Positions 53,826 through 60,333 of a stretch of DNA of 60,333 bases are shown in pieces. The DNA is from Actinospineispora acaciae DSM 45401 (GTDB taxonomy: Bacteria; Actinomycetota; Actinomycetes; Mycobacteriales; Pseudonocardiaceae), in assembly GCF_000620785.1 (NCBI RefSeq), contig NZ_JIAI01000024.1, positions 1 through 60,333 of the forward strand, in the 5' to 3' direction. Numbering within the stretch: position 1 is the stretch's first letter; the number at the start of each line of letters is the position of its first letter. The position numbers and the translations under genes were made by a program. The notes beneath the pieces are model-generated. The model was given only the letters and a program-made list of their open reading frames with translations. It had not been told where the DNA came from and did no database searches.

Positions 53826-54865
53826 CGCCCGGTGCCCAGCGCGTCGAGCAGCGACCCACAGCCGCGCACGAACTCGGCCGCGCCCAGCCCGGTGCCCGCC
53901 ACCTGGAACACCAGCTCGTCCACCCCGCGAGCGGCCAGCTCGCCCTCCAGCCGCCGGACCCGCACCGGCAGCTCGCCCGGGGTGGCGACCAGGCAGAACT
54001 CGTCGACCATCGGCTCCGGGAGGCACTCGGCCAGCTCGTCCATCGACGTGCCCGGCCGGGCGCGGAACCGACGGCGGACCTCCGCGACCGGCGCCTCCCA
54101 CGGCCCGCCCTCGACGACCGGGGCGTAGCTCGGCGTGGTGAAGTAGAACGCCAGGTTGCGCCGGGCACGGGCGCGGGCGCTCGCCTCGTCCTCGTGCACC
54201 GACGTGATCCGCCAGGCCGCCAGCCACGGCCGCTCCCGGCCCGGCCTCGCGCCCGGCCTCGCGCCGGTCATCGCGGGCAGCGCCACCCCGTCCAGATAGG
54301 GCAGGTACGACACCAGCGGGTGCAGCGCGACGCCGTCACAGCTGGCCGAGGCGTCGGCGAGCATCCGCCGGTTGACCCCGGAGCCGAACACCCGAAGCGG
54401 CGGCAGGCCGCGCAGCTCGTCGCCGGCCAGCGGGGTCGGCACGTCCGCGCGGTAGAACGGCCCCTCGTGGCGCAGCCCGTCGGTGGCCGCCCAGGCCGCC
54501 CGCATGACCGCCACGTAGTCGGCAAGGCGGGGGCCGGGATGGTCGAAGTCGTGCACCCCGTAGCGGCGGGTGCGCATGCCCTTGGTGCCCGCCCCGACGC
54601 CGAGGGCGAACCGCCCGCCCGTCGCGATGTGCGCGTCGGCCGCCGACGCGGCCATGGCCAGCGGCGCCCGGGTGAAGGCGTACGCGATCCCGGTCGCCAC
54701 CCCGATCCGCTCCGTGTGCAGGCCCAGGGTGACCGCCCGCACCAGCGCATCGCGCGGGGTGGACTCCGTGGTCCAGATCCGGTGCAGGCCGGTCGCCTCG
54801 GCGCGGCGCGCCACCTCGATCAGCGGGCGGAAGGCATTGGTGGACAACACCAGCGAGCGCTTCAT
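53822..54865 (-). CDS. LLM-class flavin/F420-dependent oxidoreductase
   Basis: A 347-residue luciferase-like TIM-barrel protein: EVARRAEATGLHRIWTTEST, HTERIGVATGIAYAFTRAP, GRFALGVGAGTKGM, and YVAVMRAAWAATDGLRHEGPFY are typical of F420-dependent LLM enzymes. The late segments FCLVATPGELPVRVRRLEGEL fit the same subgroup. It may reduce or oxygenate an intermediate of the operon. Adjacent gene ends overlap on both sides. F420 or FMN use cannot be decided from the sequence. Confidence 0.83.
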   Translation of the reverse strand: MKRSLVLSTNAFRPLIEVARRAEATGLHRIWTTESTPRDALVRAVTLGLHTERIGVATGIAYAFTRAPLAMAASAADAHIATGGRFALGVGAGTKGMRTRRYGVHDFDHPGPRLADYVAVMRAAWAATDGLRHEGPFYRADVPTPLAGDELRGLPPLRVFGSGVNRRMLADASASCDGVALHPLVSYLPYLDGVALPAMTGARPGARPGRERPWLAAWRITSVHEDEASARARARRNLAFYFTTPSYAPVVEGGPWEAPVAEVRRRFRARPGTSMDELAECLPEPMVDEFCLVATPGELPVRVRRLEGELAARGVDELVFQVAGTGLGAAEFVRGCGSLLDALGTGR

Positions 54866-55797
54866 CGGATCGCCACCGGGTTCGCCGGGGAGCCGACGCC
54901 ACCGGCGATGGCCATCGGCATGGACACGAACAGGAAGCTCCACCGCCCGTCCCCGGCACAGGCGCCGGCGAGCTCCTCGAAGTCGAACAGCTCCCCCAGC
55001 GGAATGCCCAGCAACGCCAGCAGCCGACGGTGCAGGCTGCCCACCGCCGGATCGCCGGGAGACACCTCGACGGCCGGGTTGTCGCAGGCCAGGCCGGCGA
55101 TGTGCCAGTCCCACAGCAGCTCCGCCATGTCCTCGTCGGCGGCCAGGCCGGTGAACGGCGGCCGGCCGCGCTGGGCCAGCAGCTCCCGGTCCGCCTCGCC
55201 CAGCGCCCGGTACTCGCCGGCCCAGCCGGTCCGCACGCAGAGCAGGTCGCCGGGCCGGACCTCGACGTCCTGCTCGGCGGCCGTCCGCCGCAGCTCGGCC
55301 GCCGAGATGCTCCGCCCGGCGAACGCCGACTCCCCCGGACGACGGCTCCGCGCGTCCAGCAGCACGCCTCGCCCGACGATTCCGTGCCGCGCCCAGTGGT
55401 GCACGCCCAGCCGGTCACCCAGCGCGGGCGGATCCGCCGTCTCGCCACCGAAGAAGCCGAACTCCCGGAACCGGACGTGCCGGAAACCGTCCCACTGGGT
55501 GCCCGCCTGCGGGTGCAGCGCATCCAGCCGGTCGTCCCAGCTGTTGCGCCCGGTCTGGAAGACGGTGTGAGTGGCCGGTTCCCTGCCGTACAGCGGCGGA
55601 TCGGGTAGCCCGGGGGGCAGCTGCACGCTGATCCGCCGCCCGGTCCGCACCTCGGCGACCGCCGACGCCACCCGGTCGTCGGTGAGCAGGTTCAGCGTGC
55701 CCAGCTCGTCACCCGCGCCGAAGACCCGCCAGGCATGCCGCACGCCGGGCACCCCCAGCCCCGGCAGCTCCGCGTACTTGGGCAGCTCGTCGTCCAT
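54862..55797 (-). CDS. Cyclase-family (kynurenine-formamidase-like) hydrolase
   Basis: A 311-residue cyclase-family protein. Characteristic parts are GTLNLLTDDRVASAVAEV, GTQWDGFRHVRF (the HxGTHxD-type site in the variant form), VGRGVLLD, VEVRPGDLLCVRTGW and LACDNPAVEV. Such enzymes hydrolyse amides, lactones or cyclic dicarbonyls using a metal. ATG 55797 is chosen, with GGATGG before it; ATG 55821 would add eight residues and enter the operator region. It is the first gene of the long minus-strand operon, directly opposite tetR. Confidence 0.83.
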   Translation of the reverse strand: MDDELPKYAELPGLGVPGVRHAWRVFGAGDELGTLNLLTDDRVASAVAEVRTGRRISVQLPPGLPDPPLYGREPATHTVFQTGRNSWDDRLDALHPQAGTQWDGFRHVRFREFGFFGGETADPPALGDRLGVHHWARHGIVGRGVLLDARSRRPGESAFAGRSISAAELRRTAAEQDVEVRPGDLLCVRTGWAGEYRALGEADRELLAQRGRPPFTGLAADEDMAELLWDWHIAGLACDNPAVEVSPGDPAVGSLHRRLLALLGIPLGELFDFEELAGACAGDGRWSFLFVSMPMAIAGGVGSPANPVAIR

Positions 55798-55813
55798 CCA
55801 CACCATCCATGAC

Positions 55814-55858
55814 CCGAACACTTGATCGGACTCGTCCTAGTGCTTGTTCGGATCGAAC
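55814..55858. promoter_or_regulatory. Inverted-repeat operator between cyclase operon and tetR
   Basis: CCGAACA (55814-55820) and TGTTCGG (55845-55851) form one inverted repeat. GTTCG-GAT-CGAAC (55846-55858) is a compact perfect palindrome overlapping it. The location in the divergent region between the catabolic operon and a TetR gene makes this the likely TetR binding site. Confidence 0.6.
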
Positions 55859-55923
55859 CTAACAGCAATTCAGGTACTGTCAAGCACGGGCTAGCATGTG
55901 TGGCCGACCAGGAAGGGGCGCAC

Positions 55924-56592
55924 GTGACGCGGGAGTTCGCCGACCGGATCGTGGCCGCGCGGGCCCCTCGCCGAGAGACCAAGTCGCTGATCTACCAGCA
56001 CGCGCTGCGCCTGTTCGCCACCCGCGGCTACGCCAGGGCCAGCCTGCGCGAGATCGCCGAGGCGGTCGGCCTCGAGGTGGCCAGCCTCTACACCCACATC
56101 CAATCCAAGCAGGCGCTGCTGTTCGACCTCATGGAGTTCGGCAACCGCGACCTGCTCGAGCGCCTGGTCGCGGCGGCCGGCGGCGCAACCGACCGCCCGC
56201 TGCCCCAGCTTTACGTGCTCACCAGGGAAAACGTGCTGTCACACTGCCGGCACCGCCACCAGACCACCGTGGTCTACAACGAGATCCGCGAGCTGAACCC
56301 CGAACAGCGCGAACACATCGTCGCGCTGCGGCGCAAGATCGAGGAGCTGTTCCGGAGCCAGCTCCGGCGCGGCATCGAGGACGGCAGCGTCCGCCCACTC
56401 GACGTCGCCACCACCACGTTCGGCATCCTCGCGATGGGCCGGGGCGCGGCCGGCTGGTACCGCGAGGACGGCCGGCTGACCGCCGAACAGATCGCCGACG
56501 GCTACGCGGACCAGACCGTCCGCGCGGTGGCGGCCACGGCCCAGCTCCAGCGGATCGGCGACGAACCGATCAACCTCGCGGCGCTGTCCTGA
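55924..56592 (+). CDS. TetR-family transcriptional regulator
   Basis: A 222-residue TetR protein. The DNA-binding part is YQHALRLFATRGYARASLREIAEAVGLEVASLYTHIQSKQALLFDLM. The ligand domain shares NEIRELNPEQREHIVALRRKIEELF with regulators of acyl-CoA and steroid-type catabolism. GTG 55924 follows GGAAGGGGC; an open frame extends upstream to 55822 without coding character. It is divergent from the cyclase-to-MHS operon, which it probably represses until an acyl-CoA ligand is bound. Confidence 0.88.
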   Translation: MTREFADRIVAARAPRRETKSLIYQHALRLFATRGYARASLREIAEAVGLEVASLYTHIQSKQALLFDLMEFGNRDLLERLVAAAGGATDRPLPQLYVLTRENVLSHCRHRHQTTVVYNEIRELNPEQREHIVALRRKIEELFRSQLRRGIEDGSVRPLDVATTTFGILAMGRGAAGWYREDGRLTAEQIADGYADQTVRAVAATAQLQRIGDEPINLAALS

Positions 56593-56601
56593 GCGGCGTG
56601 T

Positions 56602-57873
56602 TCAGGGTTCCCCCAGGCCTGGCCCGATGGCGCGGCGCGCGAGGCGCGCCAGGGAGAGCAGGAGCAGGACGGCGGCCGGGACCACGCCGGCGACCGCCAG
56701 CCCGGCCCGGGGGCCGAGGTGCTGGGCGATCATGCCGAGCAGCGGTCCGCCGACGGCGCCGCAGCCCATGATCACGAGCAGGTAGGCGCCCATGACCCGC
56801 CCGCGCAGGGTCTGCCCGGCGGTGAGCTGGAGGGTGGCGTTGGCGGCGGTGTACATCTGTTGGGTCGCGATGCCGACCGCCGTGAGGGCGCACATGAGGC
56901 TCCAGGGCGTGGGCATGGCGGCGGCGAGCAGGTAGGCGCCGGCCAGGGCGTACCCGGTGCGGGTGAGCCCGCGCAGGGTGGTGCGGGTCCGGCCGGCGGC
57001 GATGAGCCCGCCGATGATGGAGCCGACGGCGGCGGTGGCGGTCAGCAGTGCGTACCCGAGGGGGCCGGTCCGGGCGGTGCCGGCGTAGGCGGCCAGCGTG
57101 ACGGGCAGGTTCAGGGCGAACATGCTGAACACGCCGGCCACCGTGATGGGCCGCCAGATCTCCGGCCGCCGCGCCAGCCTGCGCAGCCCGCCGGGAGCGA
57201 ACTCCGCGGCGCGCCGCACCGGGTGCGGGATCTGGTCGGGGTCGATGCGGGCGAGCGCGAGGAACGGGGCGACGTAGCAGGCGGCGTTGACCGCGAACGC
57301 CCAGCCGGGGCCCACGGCGCCGACCAGCACGCCGGACACGGCCGGCCCGACAAAGCCGCCGAGCTGGAACGTCGAGGCGTTGAGGCTGATCGCGCTGTGC
57401 ATCTGGTCGCGCTCGACCAGCTCGGTGACGAACGCGAGCCGCACCGGCCAGTCGATCGCGGCGACGGTGCCGAGCCCGGCCGCCACGAGCTGGACGTGCC
57501 AGGCGGTGACCTGGTGGGTGAGGGTGAGCGCGGCCAGCAGCGCGGCCATGGCGGCCGCCGCGACCTGGGTGGCCTGCAGCACCCGGCGTTTCGGGTAGCG
57601 GTCGGCGATCCACCCGGCGGCCAGCCCGAACACCAGCGTGGGCGCCCACTGCAGGGCGGTGGTCACGCCCACGGCGGTGGCGTCGCCGGTGAGGCTGAGC
57701 ACCAGCCAGTCCTGGGCGATGCGCTGCACCCACAGTCCCGTGGTCGCGACCGCCTGGCCGAGCAGGAACAGCCGGAAGTTCCGGGAGCGCAGCGCGGAGA
57801 ACCTGGAACGCCGCGAGGTCGGTGGTGCGGACCGATCGGAGGTTTGCTCGGGTCTGTCGGCCGCCCGGGTCAC
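56602..57873 (-). CDS. MFS exporter (EntS/DHA3-type)
   Basis: A 423-residue MFS protein of the DHA3/EntS-like group: FRLFLLGQAVATTGLWVQRIAQDWLVLSLTG, GLAAGWIADRYPKRRVLQATQ, and STFQLGGFVGPAVSGVLV are typical. GTG 57873 is taken because AAGGAGG lies about 10 bp upstream; ATG 57912 and 57963 give longer versions. Family members export small molecules such as siderophores or drugs. It is divergent from the lysR gene and shares a regulatory gap with an inverted repeat. TetR ends 9 bp away in convergent orientation. Confidence 0.83.
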   Translation of the reverse strand: MTRAADRPEQTSDRSAPPTSRRSRFSALRSRNFRLFLLGQAVATTGLWVQRIAQDWLVLSLTGDATAVGVTTALQWAPTLVFGLAAGWIADRYPKRRVLQATQVAAAAMAALLAALTLTHQVTAWHVQLVAAGLGTVAAIDWPVRLAFVTELVERDQMHSAISLNASTFQLGGFVGPAVSGVLVGAVGPGWAFAVNAACYVAPFLALARIDPDQIPHPVRRAAEFAPGGLRRLARRPEIWRPITVAGVFSMFALNLPVTLAAYAGTARTGPLGYALLTATAAVGSIIGGLIAAGRTRTTLRGLTRTGYALAGAYLLAAAMPTPWSLMCALTAVGIATQQMYTAANATLQLTAGQTLRGRVMGAYLLVIMGCGAVGGPLLGMIAQHLGPRAGLAVAGVVPAAVLLLLSLARLARRAIGPGLGEP

Positions 57874-57939
57874 GGCGAGAATGCCTCCTTCATAGGGGGT
57901 CTGCGCAACCATCGTCCGGTGACAACACCAATTGACAAA

Positions 57940-57961
57940 GAGAATCCAGCTAATAATTCTC
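57940..57961. promoter_or_regulatory. Inverted repeat GAGAAT-N10-ATTCTC in the MFS/lysR divergent region
   Basis: GAGAAT (57940-57945) and ATTCTC (57956-57961) form a perfect 6-10-6 inverted repeat. The size and position, 36 bp before lysR, fit a LysR autoregulatory site. A TTGACA at 57932-57937 may serve as -35 for lysR. The right half resembles the ATTCTC part of the Zur-like boxes, but the full match to that consensus is only about 10 of 15. Confidence 0.5.
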
Positions 57962-57996
57962 ATTGCGAACTGGAATGAGCGGGCTAGCCTGGGACC

Positions 57997-58935
57997 GTGG
58001 TGTTCGCCCCCGAGCAGGTACGGACCTTTCTGGCGGTGGCGCAGTCATTGAGCTTCACCCAGGCCGCGACGGCGCTGGGCCTGCGCCAGCCCACGGTGAG
58101 CCACCACATCCGCAAGCTGGAGCAGGCGGTGGGCCGTCCGTTGCTGGTCAGGGACACCCGCAGCGTGAGGTTGACCGTCGACGGTGAGGCGATGGTCGGT
58201 TTCGCCCGCTCCATCCTCGCCGCCCACGCCCAGGCGGCGGACTACTTCACCGGCGCCGGGGTGCGGGGCCGGCTGCGGTTCGGCGTCACCGACGATCTCG
58301 CCCTGACCCGGGTGCCGAGGATCCTGCGCGACTTCCGCCACCTCAACCCCGGCATCTCCCTGGACCTCACCGTGTCCCAGCTCAGCGCCCAGCTGCAACG
58401 CCGGGTCGAGTCCGGCCACGTCGACGTCGCCTTCCTCAAGACCACCGCCGGCGAGGGCCGGGGCCGGCTGGTCCGCCGCGACCGGCTGGTCTGGGCCGCC
58501 GTCGAGGGCACCGGCGCGCAGTGGGACGACCAACGGCCGGTGCCGCTGATCGTCTACCAGGCACCCAGCCCCAGCCGGGCGCTCGCCGTGCAGGCCCTGG
58601 AGGACGCGGGCATCAAGCACCGGGTGGCCTGCACCGCGCGCGGGCACAACGCCGTGCTCGCCGCCACCCGCGCCGGCCTGGGCGTCGCCATCTTCGCCCG
58701 CAGCCTGCTGCCGCGCGACCTCACCGAGCTACCCCGCAGCATCGGGCTGCCCGAGCTCGGCGAGCTGGACCTGGTCCTGCTCACCAACCCGCGCGCCCCC
58801 ACCGAGCCCGTGGAGGCCCTCACCACCACGATCCTCACCCACGCCAACCCCACCCGCCCCATCCACGACCCCCGCCACCGGGCGGCGGCCCAGCCGATGG
58901 GGACGAGCGTCATGCGGGCAGCCAGCCGCCGTTGA
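57997..58935 (+). CDS. LysR-family transcriptional regulator
   Basis: A 312-residue LysR protein. The N-terminal winged helix is FAPEQVRTFLAVAQSLSFTQAATALGLRQPTVSHHIRKLEQAVGRPLLVRD. The effector domain begins RGRLRFGVTDDLALTRVPRILRDFRHLNPGISLDLTV and continues to GHNAVLAATRAGLGVAIFARSLLP. It probably controls the divergent MFS gene and itself. The last 26 bp overlap the end of the convergent SDR gene. Confidence 0.9.
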   Translation: MVFAPEQVRTFLAVAQSLSFTQAATALGLRQPTVSHHIRKLEQAVGRPLLVRDTRSVRLTVDGEAMVGFARSILAAHAQAADYFTGAGVRGRLRFGVTDDLALTRVPRILRDFRHLNPGISLDLTVSQLSAQLQRRVESGHVDVAFLKTTAGEGRGRLVRRDRLVWAAVEGTGAQWDDQRPVPLIVYQAPSPSRALAVQALEDAGIKHRVACTARGHNAVLAATRAGLGVAIFARSLLPRDLTELPRSIGLPELGELDLVLLTNPRAPTEPVEALTTTILTHANPTRPIHDPRHRAAAQPMGTSVMRAASRR

Positions 58936-59680
58936 CGTCGAGCACGGCCCCGGTGATGTACGAGGCCCTGGGACCGGCCAGGAACTCGACAGCGTCCGCC
59001 ACGTCCTCCGGCGTGCCGGCCCTGCCGAGCGGGATCTGGCGCACGACCGAGGCCCGTTCACCGTCCGCGATGTTGCGGTTCATGGCGGTGGCGATGAACC
59101 CGGGGGCGACGCCGTTGACCCTGATTCTCCTCGGCGCCAGCTCGCGGCACATCGAGACCTGCAGGTTGTGGAGTGCGGCTTTGGAGGCGGCGTAATGCGA
59201 GGCCGACGGGATGAACGGCGGAAAGACCGCGTCGCGCCGGCCTCCGGTGGCCATTCGGGTGGCGATGGACAGGATGTTGACGATGGACGCCGTGCCGTCG
59301 GTCGGCATCTGCCTGGCCAGGTGCGTGGAGACGAGGAACGGGCCGACGGTGTTCGCCCGCAGCACGGCCATCAGCCCGGACGCGTCGATCTCGTCGATCT
59401 CGAGCTTGCCGGCCGGCCCCTTGGGCGAGATTCCCGCGGCGTTCACCAGGACCGTCACCGGCGCCAGGGCGTCGACGGTACGGGCGAGCTCGATCACTGT
59501 CGGCTCGTCGCTCAGGTCGCCGCCGAACGAGACATGTTCTCCGGGCAGCTCGGCGGCCACCGCCCGGGCGCGGTCGGGATCGAGGTCGGCGACGCAGACC
59601 CGGTGGCCCGCGTCCGCCAGCCTCCGGGCGATGACCGCGCCGATCGACCCGGCGCCGCCGGTGACCACTGCGAGGCTCAT
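58910..59680 (-). CDS. Short-chain dehydrogenase/reductase
   Basis: A 256-residue classical SDR: AVVTGGAGSIGAVIARRL (cofactor GxxxGxG), ADLDPDRA acidic residue favouring NAD, VLVNAAGISPKGP, and the Y163-K167 pair in SHYAASKAALHNL. The C-terminus has the usual RIRVNGVAPGFIATAM and SYITGAVLDVNGGWLP. Its ATG overlaps the stop of the next SDR gene, so the two are coupled and may act on the same alcohol or ketone. Substrate unknown. Confidence 0.88.
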   Translation of the reverse strand: MSLAVVTGGAGSIGAVIARRLADAGHRVCVADLDPDRARAVAAELPGEHVSFGGDLSDEPTVIELARTVDALAPVTVLVNAAGISPKGPAGKLEIDEIDASGLMAVLRANTVGPFLVSTHLARQMPTDGTASIVNILSIATRMATGGRRDAVFPPFIPSASHYAASKAALHNLQVSMCRELAPRRIRVNGVAPGFIATAMNRNIADGERASVVRQIPLGRAGTPEDVADAVEFLAGPRASYITGAVLDVNGGWLPA

Positions 59681-60333
59681 GGCATCACGTCTCCGCCGTT
59701 GGGTGAGAGGGTTTGGCCGGTGTAGTAGGAGCCGTCGTCGCCGAGCAGGAACAGGTAGGTTCGCGTCACGTCCCTCGGGGTGCTGAACCTCCCGAGCGGA
59801 ATGCGTTCGAGCTGCAGGTCGAGGTGCTCCTTGGGCATGCGCCGCACGCGGTCGGTGAGTACGACGACGGGGGCGACGCAGTTGACGGTGACCTGGTGCG
59901 GAGCCCATTCCGTCGCCAGCGCCCTGGTGAGCCCGACGACGCCGGCTTTGGCGGCGGCGTAGGCGGCGTCGTTGGCCTGGCCGCGCACGCCGAAGATGGA
60001 CGCGGTGTTCACCACCCGCCCGCCGGCGCCGCACATGTGTGGCATGACTTCTCGGCACATGAGGAAGGTGCTGGTCAGGTTGGCGTCGATGAGGAAGTGC
60101 CAGTCCTGGTCGGTGATGTCTTCGAGTGGGCCGAGTCGGTTGTTGCCGGCGATGTTGAGCAGTCCGTACGGCGCGCCGTGGTGTTCGATGCCGGCCGCGA
60201 CGGCGTGGGCGACCTCGCCGCTGTCGGTGACGTCGGCCGCGACCGGCAGCAGGCGCGCGTGGTGCGGGAGCCGGTCGAGCGCGTCGGTGGACAGGTCGAT
60301 CGCGGTGACCGCGAACCCACCGGCCAACAGCTC
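59677..60333 (-). CDS. Short-chain dehydrogenase/reductase (5' end outside window)
   Basis: The C-terminal 218 residues of a second SDR; the frame is open to the window edge, and the GxxxGxG cofactor loop lies outside. Visible motifs are AIDLSTDALDRL, VAADVTDSGEV, LLNIAGNNRLGP, the active-site pair in DAAYAAAKAGVVGL and QVTVNCVAPVVVLTDRV. Asn-Ile-Ala-Gly replaces the usual NNAG. The end GSYYTGQTLSPNGGDVMP is typical of 3-oxoacyl-reductase-like enzymes. It precedes and overlaps the neighbouring SDR gene. Confidence 0.85.
   Translation of the reverse strand, partial: ELLAGGFAVTAIDLSTDALDRLPHHARLLPVAADVTDSGEVAHAVAAGIEHHGAPYGLLNIAGNNRLGPLEDITDQDWHFLIDANLTSTFLMCREVMPHMCGAGGRVVNTASIFGVRGQANDAAYAAAKAGVVGLTRALATEWAPHQVTVNCVAPVVVLTDRVRRMPKEHLDLQLERIPLGRFSTPRDVTRTYLFLLGDDGSYYTGQTLSPNGGDVMP

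Overview
The window is high-GC DNA (strong G/C at third codon positions, frequent GTG starts, ATGA/GTGA stop-start overlaps) from an actinomycete. A Pseudonocardiales or Streptosporangiales relative is my best guess, but no marker gene fixes this. I see 55 protein-coding genes, 2 decayed remnants, several operator candidates and three hairpins, but no tRNA, rRNA, CRISPR array, phage or transposase gene.

Layout. (1) 0-4.9 kb: the end of an Acg-type nitroreductase gene, then a compact glycan-type operon (GT-C-like membrane protein, NAD-dependent epimerase with a Cys/His insertion, GT2 transferase, DUF2064 protein, methyltransferase). (2) 5.0-10.5 kb: a deoxy-sugar operon (aldo/keto reductase, lactonase-type amidohydrolase, CUT2 ABC importer) with its own promoter and terminator. 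(3) 10.5-11.5 kb: a decayed stretch with two gene remnants and a 44-nt palindrome. (4) 11.5-13.7 kb: azlCD and two small zinc-finger regulators that overlap tail to tail. (5) 13.7-22.8 kb: a locus with two near-identical Zur-like boxes: an MFS exporter, then an operon of two ABC half-transporters, tandemly duplicated metallophore-binding lipoproteins, a FecCD permease and an ATPase. No metallophore synthesis gene is present.

(6) 22.9-47.7 kb: a large nitrogen-compound catabolic island. One half is probably under a GntR regulator encoded at its end and carries a TPP enzyme, MmgE/PrpD, aminotransferase, MHS transporter, an unusually divergent PxpABC set and a nitrilase-type amidase. The other half surrounds a PucR regulator and carries carbamate kinase, an AtzD/barbiturase-family ring-opening amidohydrolase, a CaiB-type CoA transferase, a cytosine-deaminase-like protein, a second nitrilase-type amidase, an NCS2 permease, and the FdrA/DUF1116/DUF2877 trio, which in E. 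coli forms oxamate carbamoyltransferase. A shared 15-bp operator (14/15 identical) precedes the carbamate kinase operon and the DUF2877-fdrA operon. The simplest reading is an energy-conserving route that opens a cyclic ureide, phosphorolyses the ureido acid to carbamoyl phosphate, makes ATP with carbamate kinase, and activates the remaining acid with CoA. I regard this as the most likely undescribed system here.

(7) 47.7-55.8 kb: a TetR-linked CoA-thioester catabolic operon (MHS transporter, acyl-CoA ligase, crotonase lacking both catalytic glutamates, paired acyl-CoA dehydrogenase subunits, LLM oxidoreductase, cyclase-family hydrolase). (8) 55.9-60.3 kb: TetR, an MFS exporter divergent from a LysR gene, and two SDR genes, the last cut by the window end.
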